DNA of 64,000 nucleotides, taken from Mycolicibacterium litorale (GTDB lineage: Bacteria > Actinomycetota > Actinomycetes > Mycobacteriales > Mycobacteriaceae). Below the pieces are notes generated by a model, which ran no database searches, had not been told where the DNA came from, and was given only the letters and a program-made list of their open reading frames with translations. Position numbers and translations under genes: made by a program. Shown piece by piece: positions 14,177 through 21,259 of this stretch (position 1 is the first letter of the stretch; each line of letters starts with the position of its first letter). The DNA lies in NCBI RefSeq assembly GCF_014218295.1, contig NZ_AP023287.1, positions 4,402,001-4,466,000 on the forward strand, read 5' to 3'.

Positions 14177-14992
14177 TCATGCTGCGGCCCCATTCCCGCG
14201 GCGGAGCGCCTCGCGCTTTCGACGCGCACCCTCGCGCGATCGACGACGGGTGCATTCCAGGCAACCCCGCGTACCCCTTGGCCCCTTGCAGGTGTTCTCG
14301 GGGGTGAACTCATGGCCGTACTTGCAGTGGGTCTTATTGGCTTCCTTGTTTCGTCCGTGCCTGACGGTGTCGTGCGAGTTCTCCGATGGCGTTCCCCACG
14401 CGAGGTTTTCGGCGCGGTTGTCCAGTGGATTGCCGTTTAAGTGGCGGACATGCATGCCGCGCGCAGGCTTTGGGCCGTGGAACGTCTCGCATACCAGAAC
14501 ATGCACGCGCCGCTGAAACGGTGGGGCTCCGGGGGCTGGAGTGATGGTGGTACCGAGGTACCCACCCGGACGGCCATGAAGGCGAATCTCGCGAGCGGGT
14601 CGCCAATACTGTTTCTTCCCGCCAGGGGGCGTGACCAACCTTGCTTTCACCCGCACGCGACCGTCATCGCTGACTTCGTATTGATGGAACTCGGGGTGCT
14701 GGCGCCACTCAACGCCAGGGTCGTTCTCTAACTCCCATGACGCGCCGGCCGTGACGGTTCCCGGCGCAATTTTGGTATCCGCGTTGCCATCGCTGAACAC
14801 CTCGTGCACATCAGAAGCGAGTATGCGTTCTGGCTTCGCGCCCAGCACGATCACCGGTTTCCGGCACTCAATGCCGTAGAGCTTTAGCGCGGCCCGGACT
14901 GCCTGCTCCGCAACCTCACTACGGTTCATGTCCGCTTTGGTGTTGTAGCGGATAACGAGCCGCTCCCCATCTACGTCTTTCTCGTCGCTCAT
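14177..14992 (-). CDS. HNH homing-type endonuclease (NUMOD4 plus HNH_3)
   Basis: 271 residues from ATG 14992 with a GGGAGGAAG site. About residues 90-135 form a NUMOD4-like domain (EWRQHPEFHQYEVSDDGRV); about 165-215 carry the HNH core (VHVLVCETFHGP, MHVRHLNGNPLDNR, ENLAWGT), and a C-terminal Cys/His zinc knuckle (CKYGHEFTPENT) follows. This is the architecture of free-standing phage homing endonucleases. The extra N-terminal 85 residues are not part of the standard domains. It sits between a promoter-like region and coupled microgenes, as a later insertion would. Confidence 0.85.
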   Translation of the reverse strand: MSDEKDVDGERLVIRYNTKADMNRSEVAEQAVRAALKLYGIECRKPVIVLGAKPERILASDVHEVFSDGNADTKIAPGTVTAGASWELENDPGVEWRQHPEFHQYEVSDDGRVRVKARLVTPPGGKKQYWRPAREIRLHGRPGGYLGTTITPAPGAPPFQRRVHVLVCETFHGPKPARGMHVRHLNGNPLDNRAENLAWGTPSENSHDTVRHGRNKEANKTHCKYGHEFTPENTCKGPRGTRGCLECTRRRSREGARRKREALRRGNGAAA

Positions 14993-15147
14993 GATGCTTC
15001 CTCCCGGTATCCGTAGCTGTATCCGCAATGGGTGCAGATGTCATAGGGGGGGATGATGTGGGTGTGGCCGTTGACCTTCTCCGAGATGGAGGGAACGGTC
15101 TCGGTGTAACCCCAGCGCATGCACGAGGGGCAATGACGGGGAGTCAT
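14989..15147 (-). CDS. 52-residue zinc-ribbon microprotein
   Basis: ATG 15147 follows GAGGAG; the stop overlaps the HNH start (ATGA). Two Cys pairs, CPSC near residue 6 and CTHC near 38, make a minimal zinc ribbon. Confidence 0.65.
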   Translation of the reverse strand: MTPRHCPSCMRWGYTETVPSISEKVNGHTHIIPPYDICTHCGYSYGYREEAS

Positions 15148-15383
15148 CTCTGCTCCTCGTGCCACCTGCGGTGAGTAACCGCATCATCGGCGGCCCCCCT
15201 GAACTCGTCGTCGCCCACCCAGATGACTGCGCGGCAAATGTTGCAGATGCCGAACAGGTCCTGGCTGGTGGCGCTTGTGTACCGACAGGTGAATCCGTTG
15301 TCGGTAAGCGTCTTGCGATTCTCGTTGCGAGCGTCGTCTCGACTAACCAGTACTGGGTCATCGCTCCAGTGGAATCCGCTCAT
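15144..15383 (-). CDS. 79-residue Cys-containing protein
   Basis: Starts at ATG 15383 and ends overlapping the next ATG. Contains CRYTSATSQDLFGICNICRAVIW, a probable zinc site, and an acidic C-terminal helix. Function unknown. Confidence 0.55.
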   Translation of the reverse strand: MSGFHWSDDPVLVSRDDARNENRKTLTDNGFTCRYTSATSQDLFGICNICRAVIWVGDDEFRGAADDAVTHRRWHEEQR

Positions 15384-15631
15384 CTCTGCTCCTTGCTTTC
15401 ATCCCCGATGCCCCGATTGGCCGCCTGTGCGGGCCGTGGAGCGATCAGATGCCCTTCGGTGGAGTCACTAGTGCCGGGAACGGCTTCGGGGCCGAAATAG
15501 AGCCGCCGCAGCCACAGAGGGGAAGACCCATCCACGCCCATCAGTTGCGCCCACCTCGCACCGAGTGGGGTGTACCAGAGCAGCCACAGGCCGAAGCTGA
15601 TCCCTGCGGGGATCGCGATCACGTAGTTCAT
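15380..15631 (-). CDS. 83-residue protein with N-terminal membrane helix
   Basis: ATG 15631 overlaps the upstream stop (ATGA). A hydrophobic helix (about 3-20, IAIPAGISFGLWLLWY) is followed by a soluble, Pro/Arg-rich tail. Not recognised. Confidence 0.6.
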   Translation of the reverse strand: MNYVIAIPAGISFGLWLLWYTPLGARWAQLMGVDGSSPLWLRRLYFGPEAVPGTSDSTEGHLIAPRPAQAANRGIGDESKEQR

Positions 15632-15789
15632 GCGGCCTCCTCGGCTTTCTTGGTCCGCTTCCAGCAAGGGCGGCGCTTAGGGGTGTTGGTGATCTCGTTC
15701 CAACACTTCTTCCCGGCAGGCTGCTTGCAGTCCGGGCAGTCGACGGGTACCGCCGTCTCCCACATCTGCTCCGCCTCCCAGTCCGTCAT
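15628..15789 (-). CDS. 53-residue Cys-rich basic microprotein
   Basis: ATG 15789 to TGA overlapping the next start. CPDCKQPAGKKCW and a further CW with a Lys/Arg-rich C-terminus suggest a small zinc protein that binds nucleic acid. Confidence 0.6.
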   Translation of the reverse strand: MTDWEAEQMWETAVPVDCPDCKQPAGKKCWNEITNTPKRRPCWKRTKKAEEAA

Positions 15790-15792
15790 GGG

Positions 15793-15975
15793 TCAGAAAG
15801 GCGGGCCGTAGGTGGTGATGATCTCGGCTTCGATGACCTCAGCGACGTGTTCGTTGTGGTCGTTGTCGCCGGTGTAGCTCCAGGCGCAGCCTTGGCAGTT
15901 AAGCGAGTAGGCGCTGAGCCGATGGGTGTAAAGCAGCTCCGCGAGGCGGTCTCGTAGCACTTCAGGACCGCTCAT
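15793..15975 (-). CDS. 60-residue protein, tandem paralogue A
   Basis: Shares the pattern VLRDR-LL-H...C-G--W...HVAEVI with the next gene at 15962, including spacing, so the two arose by tandem duplication. Cys pair CQGC. Overlaps its paralogue by 14 bases. Function unknown. Confidence 0.65.
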   Translation of the reverse strand: MSGPEVLRDRLAELLYTHRLSAYSLNCQGCAWSYTGDNDHNEHVAEVIEAEIITTYGPPF

Positions 15976-16156
15976 GGTTCATCACCCCATCCGCGATGAC
16001 CTCGGCGACGTGGCGGCGCCAATCCCCGAGGAACCAACCCCGCCAGGTGCACGATGCCCCGACGCACTCGGCTTGCACTTCGTCGGTACCCGGCACGTGG
16101 GTGTGCTCGATCAGCAGCTGCTCGATGCGGTCTCGTAGTACTTCACGATCACTCAC
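15962..16156 (-). CDS. 64-residue protein, tandem paralogue B
   Basis: GTG 16156 overlaps the lipoprotein stop (GTGA). EVLRDRIEQLL and HVAEVIADGV match the neighbour at 15793; the middle segment is longer by about seven residues. A charged helix, a small Cys-containing hairpin and a second helix are predicted. Unrecognised. Confidence 0.65.
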   Translation of the reverse strand: MSDREVLRDRIEQLLIEHTHVPGTDEVQAECVGASCTWRGWFLGDWRRHVAEVIADGVMNHERS

Positions 16157-16371
16157 TGGGCCTTGCCCCAATCGCACGAGAGACCGCCGCCGTACCCGGA
16201 CTTCTCCCAGACACACAGCACCTTGCGACCGTCAGGCAGGTCCACATAGTGCGGCTTTACGCTTCCGGGTCGTTCGTTGCCTTCGTCGTCTTGACCGCTG
16301 CAACCGGCGAGCAAGACTGTCGCCGCGCACAACACCGCTAGAACGCGGCCCTTTCGGCTTCTTCCGCTCAC
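16153..16371 (-). CDS. Small prophage lipoprotein
   Basis: 72 residues from GTG 16371: basic start, hydrophobic h-region, lipobox LLAGC with Cys24 as the lipidated residue, then a 48-residue mature domain with two Cys (VLCVW, LSCDW) that may form a disulfide. It would be exported by Sec and lipidated by Lgt/LspA. Phage lipoproteins of this kind can block superinfection by related phages; that role is inference here. Coupled to its neighbours by 4-base overlaps, so it is read with the early operon. Confidence 0.8.
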   Translation of the reverse strand: MSGRSRKGRVLAVLCAATVLLAGCSGQDDEGNERPGSVKPHYVDLPDGRKVLCVWEKSGYGGGLSCDWGKAQ

Positions 16372-16580
16372 GGCTTCTCCTCCCCTAGATCCCCACCAAC
16401 AGACACGTCACCCCAATCCACCTTCGACTCGGCAGCGATGCAGAGTGCTTGGTAGCACTGCGCGAGGTAGGCCGCGATAGCGAAGTCGGGCATATCGCAA
16501 CCGCTCTCCAACGAGTTGCGGTTGATAAAGCGGGCGAGTTCCTGCTGCTGCTCAACGGTCATAGCGTGGCGTTCTCTCAT
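16368..16580 (-). CDS. 70-residue helical protein, unknown function
   Basis: ATG 16580 follows GGAGGAAG. Mostly helical (TVEQQQELARFIN, PDFAIAAYLAQCYQALCIAAES) with an acidic tail. The pattern is reminiscent of small four-helix phage proteins of unknown role. Confidence 0.6.
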   Translation of the reverse strand: MRERHAMTVEQQQELARFINRNSLESGCDMPDFAIAAYLAQCYQALCIAAESKVDWGDVSVGGDLGEEKP

Positions 16581-16714
16581 GGTTGCTTCCTCCGGTTGGG
16601 GTGATCAGACACGGGCATCAGCGGCCCTCCTCGCAGAATTTGCAGCCAGCCACAGGGGCAAGCCCCTCCTTGGCCCGCCGCCACTTCGACGGGTGCGACT
16701 GTCGTCACGCAACT
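16577..16714 (-). CDS. Possible 45-residue microprotein
   Basis: GTG 16714 to TGA 16577, overlapping the next ATG (ATGA) as its neighbours do. A competing frame of the same stretch encodes GCKFCEEGR, a typical zinc-knuckle end, without a good start, so this may be a degraded gene instead. The remaining bases to 16744 hold nothing clear. Confidence 0.3.
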   Translation of the reverse strand, partial: SCVTTVAPVEVAAGQGGACPCGWLQILRGGPLMPVSDHPNRRKQP

Positions 16715-16744
16715 CGAGGATGCCTGAATGAACAGACACGGACA

Positions 16745-16939
16745 TCACGAAGGTTCCTCATCCGCAGGGAGTTCAAGGCTGGCGTTCAAGATGGCTGCAG
16801 CAAGCGACAATGCCTGCTCACGCGGGAGCGCCGTCTGGAACCTTTCGATTCCGTCTTCACCGAAGTGTGTGAAGTCAAGAACCACGCCGTCCTCAGCCTC
16901 ATTGACATCGACATCCCATTGCCCGATCTCGTTGTCCAT
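16745..16939 (-). CDS. 64-residue acidic protein, unknown function
   Basis: Acidic, with an EDGVVLDFTHFGEDG beta region and a C-terminal helix (REQALSLAAAILNAS). Starts one base after the stop of the replication-associated gene upstream. The shape resembles small actinophage proteins found next to replication genes; function not known. Confidence 0.6.
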   Translation of the reverse strand: MDNEIGQWDVDVNEAEDGVVLDFTHFGEDGIERFQTALPREQALSLAAAILNASLELPADEEPS

Positions 16940-17317
16940 CTACGACGCCTCCCCGAGTTCACGGCCGAATGTCTGCCCGGTGCGCTTCTGAAGCCGTTGC
17001 AGCGCCTCCTCGTACGAGATGTACTTCGAGTCGCACAGCGCCTCGTACTCCGGGGTTGGCCCCAACCGGTCAGTGCGCTCCTTCCGCTCCATGCGGGCCG
17101 CCTGAACGATGTCCTTCGGCAGCGGCTTGAAACCAGAACCGTTCTCCCGATACGCCCGCTTCACGCCGGCCAACACATCCTCGAGGGACAGCCGGTACTC
17201 CTCGATGGCCTCCGCCCACGCATCAACGGTGGCTTGGGAGGCTTTCGGGAACCACGGATCGTAGGCGGCGCACTTCGCCAGCGCGAGGGCTGCGGTGGTC
17301 TTGTAGTCGTCGTTCAT
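16940..17317 (-). CDS. Putative helicase loader-like / replication accessory protein
   Basis: 125 residues, fully helical, with GSGFKPLPKDIVQAARMERKE near the middle, a pattern I associate with phage helicase-loader or replisome organiser partners encoded directly after a winged-helix replication protein. The ATGA-type overlap with that gene supports a joint role in starting phage DNA replication. Family assignment is by context and general resemblance. Confidence 0.5.
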   Translation of the reverse strand: MNDDYKTTAALALAKCAAYDPWFPKASQATVDAWAEAIEEYRLSLEDVLAGVKRAYRENGSGFKPLPKDIVQAARMERKERTDRLGPTPEYEALCDSKYISYEEALQRLQKRTGQTFGRELGEAS

Positions 17318-18123
17318 TCGCCAATCGCTTTCAGGTGGGGCCGGGTTTGGTTGTTGGCTAGGGCGAGCCAGTCGTTGACTTTCGCGTCAGCCGCAGAGGG
17401 GCCAGGGGAGGTGCTCCTGAACTCTCCGCGCTCGTTCGCGGTTCGCATCCAGTTCCGCCAGGCGGCGTTCCAATCCGCCATGACGGCCCCTGTCTTCTTG
17501 AAGTGGTCAATGAACTTGCGGTGTTGGTAGCGGAGTTGTTCATCGGCGATGCCAGGTACTTCTTCGCGGATGCCGTCCACGACGCGGGTGGGGGGCATGA
17601 AGTCATCGCTGATGCGCGTGCGAGGCTTCGCCCGCTTCGGCTTGGCCGAAGGGGATGTAGCTACGTCAGTAGCTACATCTGGTCGGGTCGGGTCGGGTCG
17701 GGTCGGGGGTTGCGAAGTCACACCGTTAGTCACGTCGGCTGTCACGCGTGACTCACTTGGTGAGTCGCCTTCTGACTCACGCTGTGACTGCCTGCGCTGT
17801 TCTTCTCGCTGTTCACGCAAACGGCGCTGCCTCTCACGCGCGTCGTCACGCCGTTTCTTCACAATCTCGCTGGTCTCCTGGTATTCGTCCCAGTCGTGGA
17901 ACTCCCACCCGCCCTCTACCGGATGCCACAGGCCCACGTCCACCAACTCTTGAGCGGCCGACATTTCACCGAGCAGGCGGAGCTGCGCTTGCTTCACGAA
18001 GCCATCGGTAAGGTGCTGGCAGCAATACGATCCAGCCCGAACCCACAGCGTCACGGCAGCGTCACTGAGAGTCGCCGTCTTAGGGTGCGACCAGAAGCCG
18101 TCATCGACTTTGAACCAAGTCAC
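17314..18123 (-). CDS. Replication initiation / replisome organiser protein
   Basis: 269 residues from GTG 18123 (TAGTG overlap with the GIY-YIG gene). The N-terminal 90 residues form a winged-helix-like domain (WFKVDDGFWSHPKTATL, DAAVTLWVRAGSYC), residues about 95-125 a strongly charged coiled coil, about 130-175 a low-complexity linker with TRPD and DVAT repeats, and the C-terminus a helical DnaD/helicase-binding type domain (HRKFIDHFKKTGAVMADWNAAW). That order matches phage replisome organisers. The linker DNA is repeat-rich and may be the origin (17654-17790). Confidence 0.7.
   Translation of the reverse strand: MTWFKVDDGFWSHPKTATLSDAAVTLWVRAGSYCCQHLTDGFVKQAQLRLLGEMSAAQELVDVGLWHPVEGGWEFHDWDEYQETSEIVKKRRDDARERQRRLREQREEQRRQSQRESEGDSPSESRVTADVTNGVTSQPPTRPDPTRPDVATDVATSPSAKPKRAKPRTRISDDFMPPTRVVDGIREEVPGIADEQLRYQHRKFIDHFKKTGAVMADWNAAWRNWMRTANERGEFRSTSPGPSAADAKVNDWLALANNQTRPHLKAIGE
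17654..17790. repeat. Candidate replication origin inside the replisome organiser gene
   Basis: A perfect inverted repeat with 11-base arms (GATGTAGCTAC, 17654-17664; GTAGCTACATC, 17669-17679) is followed by five GGTCG pentamers (17681-17705) and a cluster of GTCAC and GACTCAC words to about 17790. Origins embedded in the initiator gene linker are known from lambdoid phages; here it is an inference from repeat density. Confidence 0.5.
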
Positions 18124-18461
18124 TAGATAGCCCCGTACCTTTCGAGGTTGTAGACCGGGTTTGCCCGCCTGATGTATCGCCGCTCCCACTCGTGTGCGGC
18201 CTCTCGTGACTCGGCCAGCCCGACGATGATGTGATCAACCTCGGTCCACCACGGCTTGCTACGGGCATGCTGGGCGAGTCGGCGATACAGGTGGCCGGTC
18301 ATGCCGATGTAGAGCGCCGGCCTGCTGACGCCGAACATCGTGTAGACGTACCAGCCATCGGGAATCGTTAACTGGTGCCAGCGGGTTCGATCGTTCGGGT
18401 CGTAGATCCACTCAGGAAAGTCACCGACTTCGGCGTCCCAATACAAACGCGGCTTAGCCAT
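18123..18461 (-). CDS. GIY-YIG endonuclease-domain protein
   Basis: 112 residues from ATG 18461. The GIY-YIG core is visible: YVYTMFG (about 38-44), ALYIGMTGHLYRRLAQH (about 49-65) with catalytic Tyr and Arg, and a late Glu/Asn segment (RRYIRRANPVYNLE). Short free-standing GIY-YIG proteins in phages act as homing or repair nucleases. Inserted between a Cys-rich microgene and the replication protein. Confidence 0.85.
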   Translation of the reverse strand: MAKPRLYWDAEVGDFPEWIYDPNDRTRWHQLTIPDGWYVYTMFGVSRPALYIGMTGHLYRRLAQHARSKPWWTEVDHIIVGLAESREAAHEWERRYIRRANPVYNLERYGAI

Positions 18462-18594
18462 GGGTGTCCCCCCAACTCACCCCACACCAACAACGATGAC
18501 CACCCCCATGGAACTCTCCGAACTCACAAACATGACCACCATTAGGGCAGTTACCAGGTAGGGATTCACCACAGCCGTGGAAGTCTTCGGTCAT
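18454..18594 (-). CDS. 46-residue Cys/His/Gly-rich microprotein
   Basis: ATG 18594 overlaps the upstream stop, and its TAA overlaps the GIY-YIG start by 8 bases. It has five Cys (HGCGES, NCPNGGHVC, CWCG) and five His in 46 residues, indicating metal binding. Confidence 0.6.
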   Translation of the reverse strand: MTEDFHGCGESLPGNCPNGGHVCEFGEFHGGGHRCWCGVSWGDTHG

Positions 18595-19076
18595 TGGGTG
18601 TCCCCGCTTTCAGCACGCCCACCGTGGCAGGCGCATCCGCAGTAGCCGTTATCGGTGTAGTCGCAGGAGGCGCAGGGCTCCCCGCTTTCAGCACGCCGCC
18701 AAGGGGAAACGGTGCGGCTGACCGGATGAGCGTTCGGTTCAGCTATCGCAGCCCCGGCTACCCCCTTGTGCTCATCCCAGTAGCGTTTGTTGATTCGGTC
18801 GGCCGACTTCTGCGCGGACTCCTCGTCGGGGAACCGCTTGGTGCTGACGTATGCCCAGACGCCTTGGCCCCGTTTGACTGCCCACTCTTCGGTTAGTCCT
18901 CCGAGTGCTGCTGTGTGAGCTTCAATAGCCGCCTCGGCGAGGTGCCGATACCTCGGATATTGGGCGACATAGGCGCGTGCGAGGTCGGTGGTCCTGAGGT
19001 CGTTCGCGGACTGGCAGATCGCGATGGCTACGGCTTCTACTACTTCGGGCCTGTGGGGGGAAGGGGTGTTACTCAC
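18591..19076 (-). CDS. 161-residue protein with C-terminal Cys cluster
   Basis: GTG 19076 lies in the repeated gene-start sequence GGTGAGTAACACC. Residues about 5-60 are helical, about 60-105 contain an AYVSTKRFPDEESAQK segment, and the C-terminus has CASC...CGCACHGG, a zinc-binding cluster flanked by two RAESG repeats. Unrecognised. Confidence 0.6.
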   Translation of the reverse strand: MSNTPSPHRPEVVEAVAIAICQSANDLRTTDLARAYVAQYPRYRHLAEAAIEAHTAALGGLTEEWAVKRGQGVWAYVSTKRFPDEESAQKSADRINKRYWDEHKGVAGAAIAEPNAHPVSRTVSPWRRAESGEPCASCDYTDNGYCGCACHGGRAESGDTQ

Positions 19077-19270
19077 CGGACACCTCGCCAAATGGATTCA
19101 AGGCTGCTGCTGATGCCGTCCAGCCGCTTCACGTCGCAGTCTGGGCACCAGTGCGGCCCCCAGAGCGTCCCGGCTGGCGCTCCGCAATCGATGCACTTCT
19201 TGCCCGAAGGCTGCTGACAGATGTGGCCTTCTGGCCCCCAGCAGTTCGGATGGCTCCGGGTGTTACTCAC
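19073..19270 (-). CDS. 65-residue Cys-rich protein
   Basis: GTG 19270 within a gene-start repeat. Cys ligands CWGPEGHIC, CIDCG and WCPDCD support two zinc sites. Starts MSNT like both neighbours. Confidence 0.65.
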   Translation of the reverse strand: MSNTRSHPNCWGPEGHICQQPSGKKCIDCGAPAGTLWGPHWCPDCDVKRLDGISSSLESIWRGVR

Positions 19271-19397
19271 CAGACACCTCCCACGCATAACCGTCATCCG
19301 CCTCTCCCGTGATCTGATCGACGTAGCAGAGGCCCATGCCGCAGTTGCCGCAGCAGGTGTTGTAAGCCCAGTTCGGGTCGTCAGGGGTGTTACTCAC
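19263..19397 (-). CDS. 44-residue Cys-rich microprotein
   Basis: GTG 19397 in the repeated start sequence; its TAA overlaps the next GTG by 8 bases. CCGNCGMGLCY is a four-Cys cluster, and the tail is acidic. Confidence 0.6.
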   Translation of the reverse strand: MSNTPDDPNWAYNTCCGNCGMGLCYVDQITGEADDGYAWEVSGE

Positions 19398-19584
19398 CTA
19401 CACCACCCCCAACCTCGTTGCGATAGTCCTCAGCAGCGGCAATCAGGGCGTACCTGATGGCCCCCTCAATGATCTTTGAGTAGTTGGGTGCAAACGTCCG
19501 CAGTAGCCAGTTGGAGATGACCACAGCAGCACGTGCGGCAAAGCCGGTTTCGACCTCGGGGCGCTTGGGGTTATCCACGGTCAC
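19390..19584 (-). CDS. 64-residue helical protein, unknown function
   Basis: GTG 19584 (MTVDNPKRPEVE) shares its start DNA with the next upstream gene (MSVDNPNQVEAR). Largely helical and amphipathic (AARAAVVISNWLLRTF). Its stop overlaps the following start by 8 bases. Confidence 0.6.
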   Translation of the reverse strand: MTVDNPKRPEVETGFAARAAVVISNWLLRTFAPNYSKIIEGAIRYALIAAAEDYRNEVGGGVGE

Positions 19585-19781
19585 CAGGCACCCCCAACCA
19601 AGCGTTCGGCGACGGCGAGTACTTCGTCACCACGACCATCACGGATAAGGTCCATTCCGCGCTCACCTCCGAGCCAGCGGTGAGGAGAGGTGAGCCAGAT
19701 GTCCACGCCCTCGGGTTCATAGACCTCGCTGAGGAGTTCACGTATGCGGGCTTCGACCTGGTTGGGGTTATCCACGGACAT
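19581..19781 (-). CDS. 66-residue protein, unknown function
   Basis: ATG 19781 (MSVDNP); GTG 19787 is possible. A 16-base identity (TTGGGGTTATCCACGG at 19565 and 19762) covers the starts of this and the following gene. An EVYEPEGVDIWLTSPHRW segment follows an N-terminal helix. No family recognised. Confidence 0.55.
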   Translation of the reverse strand: MSVDNPNQVEARIRELLSEVYEPEGVDIWLTSPHRWLGGERGMDLIRDGRGDEVLAVAERLVGGAW

Positions 19782-20085
19782 CACCACCCGACCGCAGCGG
19801 CGGGATCATCCCCCGCATCTCGGCGAAGTGCAGCAGGTCGCGCAACCGCTCGAGGTCGTCGGATCCGATAATCCATGGCTCGCCATGCTCGGGAGAACGC
19901 GGCGCACCCTCGACGTGATGTAACACCATCACAGACTGGGTGCTGGTGACGCGGGGCGGCAGATCGCCTGGAGGAAAGTGCAGCGTGGGATGCTCGCGCA
20001 TCTGTGCGCCGATATGCGTACCCCACATGGTGAGGTGTTCGGGCATGTAGTCGTTCATGCCTTCGCTGGGGTCGATATCATTCAT
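19768..20085 (-). CDS. 105-residue His-rich protein, unknown function
   Basis: ATG 20085 follows a GAAGGAG site. Rich in His/Met (MPEHLTMWGTHIGAQM, MVLHHVEGAP), with a mixed alpha/beta profile. First gene after a promoter-like region, so it heads a sub-operon. Confidence 0.6.
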   Translation of the reverse strand: MNDIDPSEGMNDYMPEHLTMWGTHIGAQMREHPTLHFPPGDLPPRVTSTQSVMVLHHVEGAPRSPEHGEPWIIGSDDLERLRDLLHFAEMRGMIPPLRSGGDVRG

Positions 20086-20159
20086 TTGTCGAACTCCTTC
20101 GTTAGGGATCTAGTTCGGCCATCGCCCGGGCCTGTTCGTAGCAGGTGCCGGGCTCTTCA

Positions 20160-20201
20160 ATTCTACCCCGGAATTTGCTGAATCCCGCTGTCTAGCAGGG
20201 C
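20160..20201 (-). promoter_or_regulatory. Candidate internal early promoter, second copy
   Basis: GGGTAGAAT (20160-20168, minus strand) contains the -10-like TAGAAT; the 13-mer shared with 14109-14121 lies at 20189-20201 in opposite orientation, just upstream of the -35 region. The rest of 20086-20278 has no convincing gene. Confidence 0.5.
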
Positions 20202-20278
20202 TTTTCTGCCACCCCGACCTGTGGGACCGCCTCCCCCACCGCAACGACAACATCAACTCAACATTCACCCGACACCCC

Positions 20279-20452
20279 TCACCACTGTGTGACCCTCTTC
20301 CCCGTATGCCTCCTACGGTGCTCAACACCCACAGCCTCAGCACGGAACCTGTTAGCAAGGTGGGGTCCCATGTGTCCGCAGGTGCAGACAGGTTGGAAGG
20401 TGTCACCGAAGATCGGGGACGAGCGGGGAAACACCACAACCTTGTGACTCAT
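20279..20452 (-). CDS. 57-residue basic protein with Cys/His knuckle
   Basis: ATG 20452 has a strong GGAGGG site 8 bases upstream and overlaps the nuclease stop (ATGA). CTCGHMGPH near residue 23 and an Arg/His-rich C-terminus (HRRRHTGKR) suggest zinc-assisted nucleic acid binding. Easily missed because longer antisense frames cover it. Confidence 0.65.
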   Translation of the reverse strand: MSHKVVVFPRSSPIFGDTFQPVCTCGHMGPHLANRFRAEAVGVEHRRRHTGKRVTQW

Positions 20453-21069
20453 GCGAAATCCCTCCTGGAATGTGCGCAGGGTTTGGTGCAGAACGCTTCA
20501 TGGCTGCGGCGCTTAGTGGTCCGTACCGTCGACCGCATGAGAGTCGCCTGCATCTCTCGCGGCAGCGGCTCGGGCTGTAGTTGTGGCGCCTGCACCTTGG
20601 CGCGCAATACCGTCTCGGTTCGCTTGCTGAGGTTCGGCCATGTCACGGTGTGGGTGCGCTGGGCCATGACGAGCAATCCCCAGTCCTCTGGCAGTTCGCC
20701 CGGCTTGACGATCTTGGCGTCCGGAATGACCAACCACCAGCGATCCATGTACCGCTTGAACGCTTCAGCCTTATCGGGTTGCTTGAGCTCGTGTAACCAG
20801 TCGGATCGGCTGACCTTGACCTCGTGGCCGTGCAGTTCAATGCCACCAGTAGGCCAGCAGTCAACGGCGATGAAGTCGGCGACCCGGCGATGGGAGAACC
20901 CGGCGCCGTCCTTCACGTGCTCAGCGCAGGCGTACCGGGGGCCGTTGCCAGGGTTGGATTGGCTGTAGCGGCGGTGGAGCAGATCGAGCATTTGGCGCTC
21001 GGTGAACTTGATGTTCAGTTCAAGCGGTTCGGCCTGATGCTCGATTCCGAGGTCGAGTGATTCACTCAT
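20449..21069 (-). CDS. PD-(D/E)XK-type nuclease-like protein
   Basis: 206 residues. The region about 60-105 has RRVADFIAVD then GHEVKVSRSDWLHE, i.e. an Asp followed at the right spacing by E-V-K, the signature of the restriction-endonuclease fold; KRYMDRWWLVIPDA follows as in MmcB-like repair nucleases. The C-terminal 50 residues are basic. Likely acts on phage or host DNA in recombination, repair or degradation. Overlaps both neighbours by a few bases. Confidence 0.6.
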   Translation of the reverse strand: MSESLDLGIEHQAEPLELNIKFTERQMLDLLHRRYSQSNPGNGPRYACAEHVKDGAGFSHRRVADFIAVDCWPTGGIELHGHEVKVSRSDWLHELKQPDKAEAFKRYMDRWWLVIPDAKIVKPGELPEDWGLLVMAQRTHTVTWPNLSKRTETVLRAKVQAPQLQPEPLPREMQATLMRSTVRTTKRRSHEAFCTKPCAHSRRDFA

Positions 21070-21259
21070 CGCCTTTGTCTCCCTTCGGGTCTAAAGCCAC
21101 CTCGTAGCGGCTCAAGTGAATGATTCGATTCAGAGGGGCGCCCGACTTGAACGGGCTCCGACACTCCATATCCTTTGGCGCTTTACAGATCCCGCAGGTT
21201 CGTTTCAGTGCTTCCTGAACCCTTGGGTCAGAGCGGTCGGAAAGCCACGAAAGACTCAT
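21062..21259 (-). CDS. 65-residue zinc-finger-like protein
   Basis: Starts at ATG 21259. CGICKAPKDMEC and a basic segment indicate one zinc site; the Lys/Asp-rich end (PKGDKGDE) overlaps the nuclease start. The Cys pattern resembles the zf in many small actinophage proteins. Confidence 0.6.
   Translation of the reverse strand: MSLSWLSDRSDPRVQEALKRTCGICKAPKDMECRSPFKSGAPLNRIIHLSRYEVALDPKGDKGDE

Larger units (their letters stand above)
19065..19398. repeat. Three identical 13-bp gene-start repeats
   Basis: GGTGTTACTCACC (minus strand GGTGAGTAACACC) occurs at 19065-19077, 19259-19271 and 19386-19398. Each copy contains the GTG start of a different gene (all begin MSNT) and the final codons of the gene before it. 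Confidence 0.9.

Noticed and set aside
17681..17705. Pentamer repeats as a CRISPR or transposon end
   Set aside because: Uninterrupted GGTCG units coding a Pro/Arg/Asp linker; better read as part of an origin or simple repeat.
20110..20439. 109-codon minus-strand frame
   Set aside because: A different frame of the same stretch (20279-20452) has a strong ribosome site and stop/start coupling; this one is compositionally biased and has no start signal.
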